From Flavobacterium wongokense (GTDB lineage: Bacteria > Bacteroidota > Bacteroidia > Flavobacteriales > Flavobacteriaceae), in contig NZ_JAKIHP010000001.1 of assembly GCF_021608265.1 (NCBI RefSeq), forward strand, positions 1,240,001-1,304,000: 64,000 bases of DNA, given 5' to 3'. Shown here one piece after another: positions 8,275 through 16,885 of the stretch (positions within the stretch are counted from its first letter, which is position 1; each line of letters begins with the position of its first letter). The position numbers were made by a program, and so were the translations under genes. Below the pieces are notes generated by a model that was not told where the DNA came from, did no database searches, and saw only the letters and a list, made by a program, of their open reading frames with translations.

Positions 8275-8910
8275 TTAAAAATCGATATCAACTACGCCGC
8301 CAAGCAAGTCTTGAGCGCTAGTCTGGCCTGGGTTCGCCAATTCTCCGTGAAATGTCCCCACTATTGAAGAGCTGGTATTGATGGTTATATTGTTACCCCA
8401 CTCGTTTCCGAAGACGGCGGGAATCAATGGCGTATAGGTCTGGCTGAAAAGACGAAGTTGGAAATTGTTGATTTTGTTGGCGCCCGTTTGGCCTACTTCA
8501 ACGTCAAAATTAATTTCATAGGATGTTGTATCGCTCCTTTCTCCGTGAACGTGACGTGTTGTACCTGTAGTAGTAACCGTAATCCTGTCAAATTCGAGTG
8601 GAGCCGAACCTAAATGCATAGACAATGTTCCGGTTGTTGTTGGCACAGTGCAATTCAAACCATCAACCAAATCCTGCAAATCGCCGTTAGGGTCTCCACA
8701 AGAAGCGATTTGATCCTGTAAGGCATCTTTGTAAGCCGCACATAACTGAGCATAGTTTTCGTTTGTAGCATTGGCAAAAGCCTGTGCTGCTGTTGCAGTT
8801 GCTGCAGTTGCGTCCTCACAGTTGTTTGGTGAATCGTCTGAACTTGAAGAACACGAAAATGACAGGATAGCCAAAAGCATGATGCTTGTAATCAATTGTA
8901 ATTTTTTCAT
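8275..8910 (-). CDS. Hypothetical lipoprotein
   Basis: 211 residues. The lipoprotein signal is clear: MKKLQLITSIMLLAILSFSC with Cys20, then a Ser/Asp/Asn-rich linker (SSSSDDSPN). An Ala/Thr-rich helical part with three further cysteines (residues ~30-88) follows, then a beta-rich second half (TGTLSMHLG, YEINFDVEVG, NFQLRLFSQT). I do not recognise the family. It is expected on the periplasmic side or outer leaflet of the outer membrane. It shares its 3' terminator with the convergent small gene. Confidence 0.75.
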   Translation of the reverse strand: MKKLQLITSIMLLAILSFSCSSSSDDSPNNCEDATAATATAAQAFANATNENYAQLCAAYKDALQDQIASCGDPNGDLQDLVDGLNCTVPTTTGTLSMHLGSAPLEFDRITVTTTGTTRHVHGERSDTTSYEINFDVEVGQTGANKINNFQLRLFSQTYTPLIPAVFGNEWGNNITINTSSSIVGTFHGELANPGQTSAQDLLGGVVDIDF

Positions 8911-9076
8911 TTTTAATTTGTTTTTAGAAATTAGTATTTAATGTTCCGTTTGGTTAAATATGAATTTTTATCTGGCTAAAGCCAGATATACCAGACTGTC
9001 ACTGGCAGTCCTTTTTTTAATTTCACACGAGCGAAGCGACTGCCGAAGGAAATCTCTTGCCCAAACAACTTTAATT
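8911..9076. other. Non-coding region with hairpins and a GC-rich extragenic element
   Basis: It holds a perfect 8-base hairpin TATCTGGC-TAAA-GCCAGATA (8969-8988), a second stem GACTG/CAGTC followed by seven T (about 8994-9018), and a GC-rich stretch (about 9024-9066, with CGAGCGAAGCGACTGCC and GAAGGAAA) that resembles part of the element at 20550-20645. No convincing gene is present. Confidence 0.4.
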
Positions 9077-9105
9077 AAAAAAAGCCAGTCGGTGACTGGC
9101 TTTTT
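9077..9105 (-). terminator. Terminator downstream of tRNA-Asn
   Basis: AAAAAAAGCCAGTC (9077-9090), loop GGT, GACTGGCTTTTT (9094-9105). It lies 3 bases beyond the 3' end of the leftward tRNA, with a T-run in that direction. Confidence 0.85.
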
Positions 9106-9108
9106 ATG

Positions 9109-9182
9109 CTCCCCCTCTTGGGCTCGAACCAAGGACCCTCTGATTAACAGTCAGATGCTCTAACCAACTGAGCTAAGGAGGA
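9109..9182 (-). tRNA. tRNA-Asn (GTT)
   Basis: 74 bases that fold as a tRNA: acceptor stem TCCTCCT/AGGGGGA (one T-G pair), D-arm with AGCTCAGTTGGTTAGAGC, anticodon loop CTGTTAA with anticodon GTT, and T-loop TTCGAGC. The discriminator base is G and CCA is not encoded (CAT follows). A terminator lies directly downstream. Confidence 0.95.
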
Positions 9183-9265
9183 AGATCTTATGTCTTTTAA
9201 GCGGTTGCAAATATAATGCGAATTTTATTTTTTGCAAACAATTTTCAAATAAATTTCAAAAAATA

Positions 9266-10612
9266 TTATTTGTGGAAAATTGCCTTATAAATATCGTTCC
9301 CGTTTGCGAATAACAATAATGAAATAAGTAGTACAAAGCCAACCATTTGGGCTCTTTCAAGGAACTTATCGCTAGGTTTCCTGCCGCTGATGATTTCGTA
9401 GAGTAAAAACATTACATGCCCACCATCCAATGCCGGAATTGGCAGTAAATTCATTACACCCAGCATAATCGACAGCAAAGCGGTGATGCTCCAAAACGCT
9501 TCCCAGCTCCAGGTGTTCGGGAAAATATTGAAGATGGCTGCAAAACCACCTACACCCTTATAAGCTCCGGTACTAGGAGTGAAAATCGCTTTTAATTGCT
9601 TTCCATAGCTGCTTAATTGTGCAAATCCTTTATCAATCCCAACCGGAATGGACTCAAAGAAACCAAACTCTTCATTGCTGATTTTATACAGTCCCAATTT
9701 TTCCAAATCGCTGTAAGGAAGCCTGAATGCGTAAGCAATGCCTAACTTAGCGCTGTCATTAACCTTTACATTTGCAGCAATTTCCTTTCCGTCTCTTTTG
9801 ATGATTACCGGAACTGTTTTGCCTTTTAGGCTGTCTACCGAATTGATTACTTCATCGGCAAAATGAACAGGTTTTCCGTTAAAGCTTGTGATAACGTCCC
9901 TTGTTTTCAATACCGATTTGTTATGTGAATCTGCAGGAACATCGGCAACTACAAAAGGCACACGCAGTTCAACCAAAGAAGCTTTTTTGCCTTTCATCAA
10001 CTGGTCGATGAAGTTTACCGGGAAATGGACTGTTTGTTCCTTTCCATCGCGTTCCACAACAATTTCCTTGGATAAAAGCAGTTTTTCATTCGATTCATAA
10101 AAACGCTCCACTTTTTCACCATCGATGGAAATTAATTTGTCTCCGGTTTTAAGTCCGGCTTTTTCAACCACAGGGTTGGTAATCCAGATACCATTTTTTA
10201 CTTCGCTGTTGGCAATGTATTGTTCACCATAGAAAAAGGTCATTCCGATATAAATAAGGAATGCCAGGATAAAATTCACAGTTACCCCACCCAACATGAT
10301 GATCAGCCTTTGCCAGGCCGGCTTCGAGCGGAATTCCCAAGGTTGCGGCTCCTGAGCCAGTTGCTCGGTATCCATGCTTTCGTCAATCATTCCCGAAATT
10401 TTCACATAACCACCCAAAGGCAGCCAGCCGATTCCGTATTCGGTTTCACCGATTTTCTTTTTCAACAGTGAATATTTGATGTCAAAAAACAAATAGAATT
10501 TTTCTACGCGTGTCTTAAATAATTTGGCAGGAATAAAATGCCCTAATTCGTGAAGTATGATAAGTATTGATAAACTCAGTAAAAACTGGGATAATTTGAT
10601 TGCAATTTCCAT
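9266..10612 (-). CDS. rseP: Site-2 intramembrane metalloprotease RseP
   Basis: 448 residues, the usual length for the family. The zinc site HELGH (His21, Glu22, His25) lies in the first membrane helix and the second site LDGGH is near residue 395 in a later helix. Between them are two PDZ-like segments (about 130-190 and 215-285) and at least two more membrane segments, one near 100-122 and one at the C-terminus. S2P proteases cleave membrane-bound substrates such as anti-sigma factors after a first cut by another protease. No anti-sigma factor or dxr is next to it here. It lies alone between tRNA-Asn and the M1 peptidase, both on the same strand. Confidence 0.95.
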   Translation of the reverse strand: MEIAIKLSQFLLSLSILIILHELGHFIPAKLFKTRVEKFYLFFDIKYSLLKKKIGETEYGIGWLPLGGYVKISGMIDESMDTEQLAQEPQPWEFRSKPAWQRLIIMLGGVTVNFILAFLIYIGMTFFYGEQYIANSEVKNGIWITNPVVEKAGLKTGDKLISIDGEKVERFYESNEKLLLSKEIVVERDGKEQTVHFPVNFIDQLMKGKKASLVELRVPFVVADVPADSHNKSVLKTRDVITSFNGKPVHFADEVINSVDSLKGKTVPVIIKRDGKEIAANVKVNDSAKLGIAYAFRLPYSDLEKLGLYKISNEEFGFFESIPVGIDKGFAQLSSYGKQLKAIFTPSTGAYKGVGGFAAIFNIFPNTWSWEAFWSITALLSIMLGVMNLLPIPALDGGHVMFLLYEIISGRKPSDKFLERAQMVGFVLLISLLLFANGNDIYKAIFHK

Positions 10613-10694
10613 TTCTTATAATAAAGATTTCTTTTAAACGCACAAAAGTAAGGTTTCCACCTTACTCTTGCATTTATTTTTGATAAATTTAAGA

Positions 10695-10714
10695 CCTGCC
10701 TGCCGGCAGGCAGG
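10695..10714. repeat. 20-base perfect palindrome at the end of the M1 peptidase gene
   Basis: CCTGCCTGCCGGCAGGCAGG is fully self-complementary and lies directly next to the stop codon of the leftward peptidase gene (10717-10715). On that strand it is followed by an AT-rich stretch without a strong T-run. It may work as a weak terminator or mRNA 3' stabiliser, or be a member of a dispersed palindrome family. Confidence 0.6.
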
Positions 10715-12655
10715 TTATTTTTTTATGAATTTTTTATGAAAAGTACCATCAGCAGTTTGAATGTCAACATAATGAACTCCGGTTGCCAGGCTGCTTACTG
10801 AAAACTCAGGATTGGAATTTTCCATCACTTTCTGGCCCAGATTATTGAAAACAATTACTTTTTCCAAACTAGTTGTGCTTGGCATCTGTATGTGTACAAC
10901 ATCCGAACTTGGGTTTGGATACAATGAAATGGCTTTTTCCAATTCGAAATTCTGGTTTCCTAAGACAGCCGTTGAACCATTCGAGATGATATGCCTTTGA
11001 GGGTCAAATTCCACGCCTGTAATCGGGAATGGAACCGCGGTGATGATTTCCTCATTATTGAAGGTGTTATTCAAAACCAAATCCGCCTGTTGCCCGCCAG
11101 CGCCAAAAACCCTAACCGGAACCGGCATTTCAAAATACGTTACCGAAGGATCGGACTGTTCCTGGTTTATGGTAAACTTTGCCTGCCCGGCACCCCAGTT
11201 TTGAGCGGTGATATTATAGGTTGGATAGCCCTGATTGTACACCCAGTCATTAAAGAACTCCGTCAAACTTTGTCCGTATACCGCTTCCAGGTGCGCCTGT
11301 AAATTTGGCGTCACTGCATATTTATAAGCCAGGTTAGGGTCGGCGAGATAGTTTTTGATTCCCTGGAAGAAAGCCGCATCACCCAATTTGAAACGCAGCA
11401 TTTCCAATACCATTCCTCCTTTATCATATGTAAGCCTGCTGCTGAAAATACGGTTCACATTCAATGCCTGGTCATCGGTTAAATAGAGATTTCCTGCAGG
11501 CTGTGAAGTAATGTTGTCAATCATGCTCTGTTTTTCAGCAATAAAAGCATCCACACCATCAAAATTTTCAATGACCAAAGTGGCAAGATACGTTGCAAAA
11601 CCTTCGTTCAGCCAAATGTCCTTCCAGCTTCCGCAGGTTACCTTGTCGCCAAACCATTGATGCCCCATTTCGTGGGCAATCAGTTGTCGGTCGAAATTTA
11701 CCATGAAGGAAACGGTGGTGTGCTCCATTCCGCCACCCCAGCTAAACTGTGCGTGGCCGTATTTTTCATTGTGGAACGGATAGAGTTCAAACAGGTTTTC
11801 ATATAATTCCAAAATAGCCGGAGTCTCAGCCAATTGAGGTTGTACAAATGCGAAATCTTCAGGGTAAATGTAATTGATGATTGGGTATTCGTTTGGTGCT
11901 GTTCCACCCATTTGATTGTAAACCGTATAATTCGACACTGCAATCGCAATCAGGTAAGCCGGAATAGGATATCCGTGGTGGAAATGCGTTGTTTTATTGG
12001 CTCCCGAAATTACCGGAGCTGTGGTTTCCACACCGTTTGCAACCGCAATGTATTGTGATGGTGCCGTAATGAACACATCGATGCTGTCTACCTTATCATT
12101 CAAATCCTGTTTGCACGGCCACCAGTCCCTTGCGCCAAAAGGCTCTGAAAGTGTCCAGATAATAGGGCTTCCGTTATGGGATGTCTGTACAAAAGAATCA
12201 AATCCATTTGCCGGTGGTACTCCTGAATAACTGATTTCAAGTGTTGCCGAAGTTCCTGCAGTTTGTGTCGTTGGTAGGGTGATGATCAATTGATTGTTGG
12301 TATCTTCTACCCATGTCAGGTTTGTTGCACCTTTTTTAACCGAACTCACCGTAAGTGGATTGGCAAAATCAAAGGTAATTGTATTCATATTTGCCAAAGC
12401 GGTATACGTGGTCGTGATTTTTCCGGTGACAAATTTCACCGTAGGATTTACAGTAAATTCTAATTTGTGATAGGTAACATCGTAATTAAGTGTATTCGGA
12501 TTTACGTCAACATCCATAAGCTGTTGGGCCGATTTCATTTCAGCTTCAGCAATGGAGTTGGTCCTGCTTTTATAGTTGCACTCCGCCTTAGGTCCCGTTT
12601 GGGAAAAAGCAGAAAATAATGTAAAACAAAGTGGTATTAAGTAAGCTTTTTTCAT
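10715..12655 (-). CDS. Secreted M1 family metallopeptidase with T9SS sorting domain
   Basis: 646 residues. A Sec signal (MKKAYLIPLCFTLFSAFSQ) leads into an M1 aminopeptidase N-like fold: the N-terminal beta domain (about 45-230), the exopeptidase motif GGMEHTT, and the zinc motif HEMGHQWFGD with the downstream Glu in NEGFATY (HExxH-x18-E), near residues 305-350. The final ~75 residues (ISLYPNPSSDVVHIQ, then ...HKKFIKK) form a Por-type C-terminal sorting domain, so the enzyme should leave the cell through the type IX secretion system and be surface-attached or released. Likely role: peptide degradation for nutrition. A palindrome abuts its stop codon. Confidence 0.93.
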   Translation of the reverse strand: MKKAYLIPLCFTLFSAFSQTGPKAECNYKSRTNSIAEAEMKSAQQLMDVDVNPNTLNYDVTYHKLEFTVNPTVKFVTGKITTTYTALANMNTITFDFANPLTVSSVKKGATNLTWVEDTNNQLIITLPTTQTAGTSATLEISYSGVPPANGFDSFVQTSHNGSPIIWTLSEPFGARDWWPCKQDLNDKVDSIDVFITAPSQYIAVANGVETTAPVISGANKTTHFHHGYPIPAYLIAIAVSNYTVYNQMGGTAPNEYPIINYIYPEDFAFVQPQLAETPAILELYENLFELYPFHNEKYGHAQFSWGGGMEHTTVSFMVNFDRQLIAHEMGHQWFGDKVTCGSWKDIWLNEGFATYLATLVIENFDGVDAFIAEKQSMIDNITSQPAGNLYLTDDQALNVNRIFSSRLTYDKGGMVLEMLRFKLGDAAFFQGIKNYLADPNLAYKYAVTPNLQAHLEAVYGQSLTEFFNDWVYNQGYPTYNITAQNWGAGQAKFTINQEQSDPSVTYFEMPVPVRVFGAGGQQADLVLNNTFNNEEIITAVPFPITGVEFDPQRHIISNGSTAVLGNQNFELEKAISLYPNPSSDVVHIQMPSTTSLEKVIVFNNLGQKVMENSNPEFSVSSLATGVHYVDIQTADGTFHKKFIKK

Positions 12656-12942
12656 AGCAATTGATAAATTTTTGCGAATATAATGATTATCAGCATGTAC
12701 TGATGTTAAATTTTTCTTTCTGTTAGCTTAAAACAGTTACTTTCCCAAAAACCCTAAGACACTAAGTTTTTGATTTGGTATGCTTTGTCATTGCTACGCC
12801 AGTCGCTGATGCTCGTGTCCCGCGTAGGCGGGAATCTATTACCCATGATCTGGATTCCCGCCTCCGCGGGAATGACAAAAGGAACGACAACACAATAGCA
12901 GTAACTTTTTAAGCAACAACAACGTTTTCCCAAACATTTCAT
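12656..12942. other. Intergenic region between divergent M1 peptidase and serS genes
   Basis: No gene is seen. The left part is AT-rich and should hold the leftward peptidase promoter; the right part holds an inverted pair of the palindromic repeat (12818-12873). A leftward open frame of 62 codons here is only a translation of the repeat. Confidence 0.6.
12818..12873. repeat. Inverted pair of ATTCCC-N8-GGGAAT palindromes
   Basis: The right copy is ATTCCCGCCTCCGCGGGAAT (12854-12873), followed by GACAAAAGG. The left copy (12818-12835) has lost its first bases (TCCCGCGTAGGCGGGAAT). Each copy is a hairpin, and the two face each other, so the pair could fold into a larger structure. The same family occurs at 16471, 16816, 16855, 19144 and 19205. 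Confidence 0.85.
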
Positions 12943-12950
12943 TAAATTTG
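12943..12950 (+). promoter_or_regulatory. Probable serS promoter, -7 box TAAATTTG
   Basis: TAAATTTG matches the Bacteroidota -7 consensus TAnnTTTG exactly and lies 22 bases before the ATG at 12972. The -33 element is less clear (TTTTCCC near 12925). The box overlaps the earlier in-frame ATG at 12948, which supports the start at 12972. Confidence 0.6.
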
Positions 12951-12971
12951 CGTCCTTATAAAGAAAATGTC

Positions 12972-14243
12972 ATGTTACAGATAAGTTACATTAGAGAAAA
13001 CAAAGAGAAAGTGATTGCGGCTTTAGCCAAAAGAAACATGGATGTGAAAACACTCGTGGAAGAGGCAATCCAATTGGACGAAAACAGAAGAAGCACTCAG
13101 GTAGAGCTTGATAATACTTTGGCGGAATCCAACAAACTTTCCAAAGACATTGGCGAACTGATGAAAAATGGCGAAAAAGCCAAAGCCGAAATATTAAAAC
13201 TAAAAACAGTTCAGTTAAAGGAAACGAGCAGGGAACTTTCTGAAAAATCAGATGCATTAGCCAACGAGCTTTTACAGAAAATGTATTTGTTGCCAAACAC
13301 TCCGGCAGATATTGTTCCGGTTGGAAAAACTCCCGAAGAAAACCTAAACGTTTTTGAAGAAGGGACTATTCCGGTTTTGCACGAAGGAGCACAGCCACAC
13401 TGGGAACTGGTAAAGAAATATGACATCATCGATTTCGAATTGGGTGTAAAAATTACCGGTGCAGGTTTTCCAGTTTATAAAGGAAAAGGCGCCAAATTAC
13501 AGCGTGCACTTATTTCGTACTTTTTGGATAAAAATACTGATGCAGGGTATCAGGAATTCCAGGTGCCTCATTTGGTAAACGAAGCTTCGGCTTATGGAAC
13601 AGGGCAATTGCCGGATAAGGATGGGCAGATGTACCACGATGCTACTGATGATTTATACTTGATTCCAACTGCGGAAGTTCCGGTAACCAATATTTTCCGT
13701 GATGTAATTTTACAGGAAAGCGAACTGCCAATCTTATGCACAGGATACACACCATGTTTCCGTCGTGAGGCTGGTTCGTATGGCGCACACGTTCGCGGTT
13801 TGAACCGTCTGCACCAATTTGACAAAGTAGAAATCGTTCGCATCGAGCATCCTGATAAATCATATGAAGCTTTAGATGGAATGGTGGAACACGTAAAGGA
13901 AATCATGCGTGAATTGAAACTGCCTTTCCGCGTATTGCGTCTTTGTGGCGGTGACATGGGATTTGCTTCGGCCTTGACCTATGATTTTGAAGTATTTTCA
14001 ACGGCTCAGGATAAATGGCTGGAGATTTCTTCGGTATCTAATTTTGAAACGTTCCAGGCAAACCGCCTGAAGCTGCGTTTCAAAGGGAAAGAAGGAAAGA
14101 CACAGCTGGCACATACCTTAAACGGAAGCTCATTGGCATTACCAAGGGTTATGGCCGGAATCATCGAAAATTACCAAACTCCGGAAGGGATTGTAATCCC
14201 TGAAGTATTGCGCAAATACACTGGGTTTGACATCATAAACTAA
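12972..14243 (+). CDS. serS: Seryl-tRNA synthetase
   Basis: 423 residues from the ATG at 12972 (MLQISYIRENKEKV). The N-terminal ~105 residues form the long antiparallel coiled-coil arm that grips the tRNA-Ser variable arm. The catalytic class II core follows, with motif 2 CFRREAGSYG and motif 3 SLALPRVMAGIIENYQ near the end. It charges tRNA-Ser in the cytoplasm. An upstream ATG at 12948 would add eight residues but lies on the predicted -7 box. The length is normal and all motifs are intact. No operon partner is evident; the next gene starts 81 bases downstream. Confidence 0.97.
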   Translation: MLQISYIRENKEKVIAALAKRNMDVKTLVEEAIQLDENRRSTQVELDNTLAESNKLSKDIGELMKNGEKAKAEILKLKTVQLKETSRELSEKSDALANELLQKMYLLPNTPADIVPVGKTPEENLNVFEEGTIPVLHEGAQPHWELVKKYDIIDFELGVKITGAGFPVYKGKGAKLQRALISYFLDKNTDAGYQEFQVPHLVNEASAYGTGQLPDKDGQMYHDATDDLYLIPTAEVPVTNIFRDVILQESELPILCTGYTPCFRREAGSYGAHVRGLNRLHQFDKVEIVRIEHPDKSYEALDGMVEHVKEIMRELKLPFRVLRLCGGDMGFASALTYDFEVFSTAQDKWLEISSVSNFETFQANRLKLRFKGKEGKTQLAHTLNGSSLALPRVMAGIIENYQTPEGIVIPEVLRKYTGFDIIN

Positions 14244-14324
14244 AAAAGTTAATCTTTCGTAAACAATGCACTAATCGGACACAAAAAGTGTTACTTTAGT
14301 GCATCGTTTTTTTTAAATAAATCC

Positions 14325-16103
14325 ATGCAGAAAATTCTCTTCATAGCGTTATTGTTCAGTTGCTTTTTGGGCCGTGCCCAAAATGAGCAATTGGCGAATA
14401 ATTATTTCGACCGTGGGGAATTTGAAAAGGCTTTGGTAAGCTATGAGGAACTGCTGAAATCCCAGGAAAACAATTACAATTATTTCCAGAAAGTAGTAGA
14501 GTGTTACCAGCAATTACAGCAGTTTGAAAAGGCTCAGAAAATAATCGAAGCGCGATTGGACCGATACAAACAGGCCAATCTTTTGATTGAATTGGGGTAT
14601 AACTACCAGCTGCAGAAAAATCAGGAGAAAGCCAATAAATATTACAACCAGGCAATAGACCGGATTAAGAAAAATGCCCAGGAAGTTTACAGTGTTGCCT
14701 ATGTCTTTGAACGCAAATCGTTGATTGATTTTGCGCTTTTGGCTTACAAAACTGCGATTGAGAAAGAGCCAAAGATGAGTTTCAATTTCCAAATGGCGGT
14801 GCTTTATGGCCAACAGGGAAATACCAACATGATGATTGACATTTTCCTTGATGAAGCGTATCAAAATCAGCAGAACCTTCCGCTGATCCAAAACCAGATT
14901 TCCCGATTCATGACTGAGGAAGTTGATGCGTCCTTTAACGATACACTCAAAAAGGCCTTATTGGTCCGTGCCCAAAAGACACAGGATGTTTTTTGGAATG
15001 ATTTTTTGAGCTGGCTTTTTATCCAGCAGAAGGAATATGGAAAGGCATTCATTCAGCAAAAAGCCATCTACAAACGAAATCCCGAATCGTTTACCAATAT
15101 CGTAAGCTTAGGCCAAATGGCAATTGAGGATAACGATCAGGATTCGGCCAAGGAAATCCTGGCTTTTGTTTTGGAGAATACCAAGGATTTGGAACTGCTT
15201 ATCGAAGCGCATTCCTATCTGCTGGAAATGAAAATCAACCATGCGACCGAAAAGGATTATGCAGCCATCACCGCAGAACTGGATAATTTGATTAAGGAAT
15301 TTGGCGTAAGCCCATACACCTTATCCCTTCTGAAATTGCAGGCGGAGTTCAATGCGTTCCATTTGAACAATCCCGAAAAAGCCAAAACAATCCTGAAAAG
15401 CGCGATGGAAATGCCGATTAACCGATTCCAATTGGCTGAAGCCAAAATGGAACTGGCAGACATTCTTTTGTATGAAGAAAAATTCAATCAGGCGCTACTT
15501 TATTATTCACAGGTAAATGAGGATATGAGTGGTGATGTGATTGGCCAGGAAGCCAGTTTGAAAACAGCTAAAACGAGTTATTTCAAAACCGATTTCGAAT
15601 GGGCATCACATCAGCTGAAAGTATTGAAATCGGCTTCATCACAGCTAATCGCCAACGATGCATTGGATTTGTTTTTGCTGATAAGCGACAATACGGTTGA
15701 AGATTCATTACAGGTCGCTTTGAAGAAATTCGCGCGTGCCGATTTTCTTTTGTATCAAAACAAAAAGAAGGAAGCCTTAGCCGGATTCCAACTGATTTTA
15801 AAGGAACACAAAGGCGAAGACATCGAACCGGTGACGCTATTGCGCATTGGGAAGATTTATGAAAAAATGGGTGATTTTACCAATGCCTTAGCCAACTACG
15901 ATGCGATAATCACCAAGCATAAGGAAAGCATTTACATTGACGAAGCGCTGTATTATTCGGCAGAAATCTATAACGAAAACCTGAAAGATCCCGAAAAGGC
16001 AAAGCCGCTTTATGAGGAAATGATTTTCAAGCATGAAGACAGCATTTTCTATGTGGATTCGCGGAACAAATATCGAAAATTAAGAGGAGATACTAATCTG
16101 TAA
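14325..16103 (+). CDS. Exported tetratricopeptide repeat protein
   Basis: 592 residues with a short signal peptide (MQKILFIALLFSCFLGRAQ). The rest is almost wholly helical TPR-like repeats; typical units include NNYFDRGEFEKALVSYEELL near 25-45, VVECYQQLQQFEKAQKIIE, and a clear C-terminal set (RIGKIYEKMGDFTNALANYDAII and YYSAEIYNENLKDPEKAKPLYEEMI). TPR arrays serve as protein-binding scaffolds. The signal places it in the periplasm or on the envelope. Such proteins are widespread in Bacteroidota; I cannot assign a specific partner. Confidence 0.85.
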   Translation: MQKILFIALLFSCFLGRAQNEQLANNYFDRGEFEKALVSYEELLKSQENNYNYFQKVVECYQQLQQFEKAQKIIEARLDRYKQANLLIELGYNYQLQKNQEKANKYYNQAIDRIKKNAQEVYSVAYVFERKSLIDFALLAYKTAIEKEPKMSFNFQMAVLYGQQGNTNMMIDIFLDEAYQNQQNLPLIQNQISRFMTEEVDASFNDTLKKALLVRAQKTQDVFWNDFLSWLFIQQKEYGKAFIQQKAIYKRNPESFTNIVSLGQMAIEDNDQDSAKEILAFVLENTKDLELLIEAHSYLLEMKINHATEKDYAAITAELDNLIKEFGVSPYTLSLLKLQAEFNAFHLNNPEKAKTILKSAMEMPINRFQLAEAKMELADILLYEEKFNQALLYYSQVNEDMSGDVIGQEASLKTAKTSYFKTDFEWASHQLKVLKSASSQLIANDALDLFLLISDNTVEDSLQVALKKFARADFLLYQNKKKEALAGFQLILKEHKGEDIEPVTLLRIGKIYEKMGDFTNALANYDAIITKHKESIYIDEALYYSAEIYNENLKDPEKAKPLYEEMIFKHEDSIFYVDSRNKYRKLRGDTNL

Positions 16104-16114
16104 GCAGGATTTTC

Positions 16115-16149
16115 AACTCATAATTCATAACTCATAACTCATAATTTTA
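16115..16149. repeat. Period-7 tandem repeat (AACTCAT)
   Basis: Five consecutive heptamers: AACTCAT, AATTCAT, AACTCAT, AACTCAT, AATTTTA. The array fills the gap between the TPR gene and the DUF4286 start at 16151, so the last copies act as its leader. A similar period-7 array lies at 41388-41448. Confidence 0.8.
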
Positions 16150-16150
16150 C

Positions 16151-16462
16151 ATGATACTTTATAACGTAACCATCAACATACACGAAAGCGTTCACGACCA
16201 ATGGATGCAATGGATGCAGGAAAAACATATTAAGGATGTTTTGGCAACAGGGAAATTTTCTTCTGCCCGAATGGTAAAGGTTTTGGTTGATGAGGAAATG
16301 GGAGGGACAACCTATTCGATTCAGTATACAACCGACTGCAGGGAAACACTGCAACGTTATTATGACGAAGATGCGCCAAGATTAAGGGAAGAAGGACACC
16401 GTTTGTTTGGAGACAAAATGCTGGCGTTCCGAACCGAATTGGAGTTGATTTCGGAACACTAA
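16151..16462 (+). CDS. DUF4286 family protein
   Basis: 103 residues, small, soluble and cytoplasmic. The sequence MILYNVTINIHESVHDQWMQWM...HIKDVLATGKFSSARMVKVL...GGTTYSIQYTT fits the short DUF4286 family of Bacteroidota, predicted to be a ferredoxin-like fold related to antibiotic-biosynthesis monooxygenase-type dimers. No function is established. It lies 47 bases after the TPR gene and just before the first palindrome of the GIY-YIG cassette. Confidence 0.82.
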   Translation: MILYNVTINIHESVHDQWMQWMQEKHIKDVLATGKFSSARMVKVLVDEEMGGTTYSIQYTTDCRETLQRYYDEDAPRLREEGHRLFGDKMLAFRTELELISEH

Positions 16463-16467
16463 TTTTT

Positions 16468-16493
16468 GTCATTCCCGCGTAGGCGGGAATCCA
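16468..16493. repeat. Palindromic repeat left of the GIY-YIG gene
   Basis: Core ATTCCCGCGTAGGCGGGAAT (16471-16490), preceded by GTC and followed by CCA. It is the left-facing form of the family and lies 11 bases before the GIY-YIG start codon. An open frame beginning at 16466 would translate the repeat as an artificial N-terminus. Confidence 0.9.
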
Positions 16494-16504
16494 TATTAGC
16501 AGTC

Positions 16505-16807
16505 ATGTTTAAAACCATTCATCAATATTACGTTTATATTTTAGCCAGTAAAAAGAATGGAACTGTATACATTGGAATGACAAATGATTTGGAAGCAAGA
16601 GTTCTCCAGCATAAGCAAAAAATAGATGATGGCTTTACTTCAAAATATGACGTAAATCTATTAGTTTATTTTGAAAATTTCCAATACGTAAACGATGCAA
16701 TTAAAAGAGAAAAGCAGCTCAAAAAATGGAATCGTCAGTGGAAAATAAATCTGATTGAAGAAGAAAATAAGGATTGGAATGACCTTTCGGAAGATTGGTT
16801 TAAGTAA
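16505..16807 (+). CDS. Small GIY-YIG nuclease domain protein
   Basis: 100 residues from the ATG at 16505. The domain is complete: YYVYIL (residues 8-13, the GIY strand), VYIGMTND (21-28, the YIG strand), Arg32 in the following helix, then SKYDVNLLVYFE and the basic tail KREKQLKKWNRQWK. This is the UPF0213/YhbQ-like single-domain group related to the UvrC N-terminal nuclease. No DNA-binding domain is attached. The gene is enclosed by copies of one palindromic repeat (one on the left, an inverted pair on the right), suggesting it travels with or acts on these repeats. That link is inference. Confidence 0.9.
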   Translation: MFKTIHQYYVYILASKKNGTVYIGMTNDLEARVLQHKQKIDDGFTSKYDVNLLVYFENFQYVNDAIKREKQLKKWNRQWKINLIEEENKDWNDLSEDWFK

Positions 16808-16815
16808 TAGTTTTT

Positions 16816-16874
16816 ATTCCCGCCAATGCGGGAATCCACAGCATAACAATATAGATTCCCGCCTTCGCGGAAAT
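16816..16874. repeat. Inverted pair of palindromes right of the GIY-YIG gene
   Basis: Cores at 16816-16835 (ATTCCCGCCAATGCGGGAAT) and 16855-16874 (ATTCCCGCCTTCGCGGAAAT, one mismatch in the closing arm). The second is followed by GACAAAAGG, as at 12874. It ends 11 bases before the rsmA start codon, so the repeat lies in that gene's leader. Confidence 0.88.
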
Positions 16875-16885
16875 GACAAAAGGAT

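Noticed and set aside
8960..9163. 67-codon rightward open frame ending inside tRNA-Asn
   Set aside because: The C-terminal residues (SWARTKDPLINSQ) are the well-known translation of a tRNA gene on the other strand.
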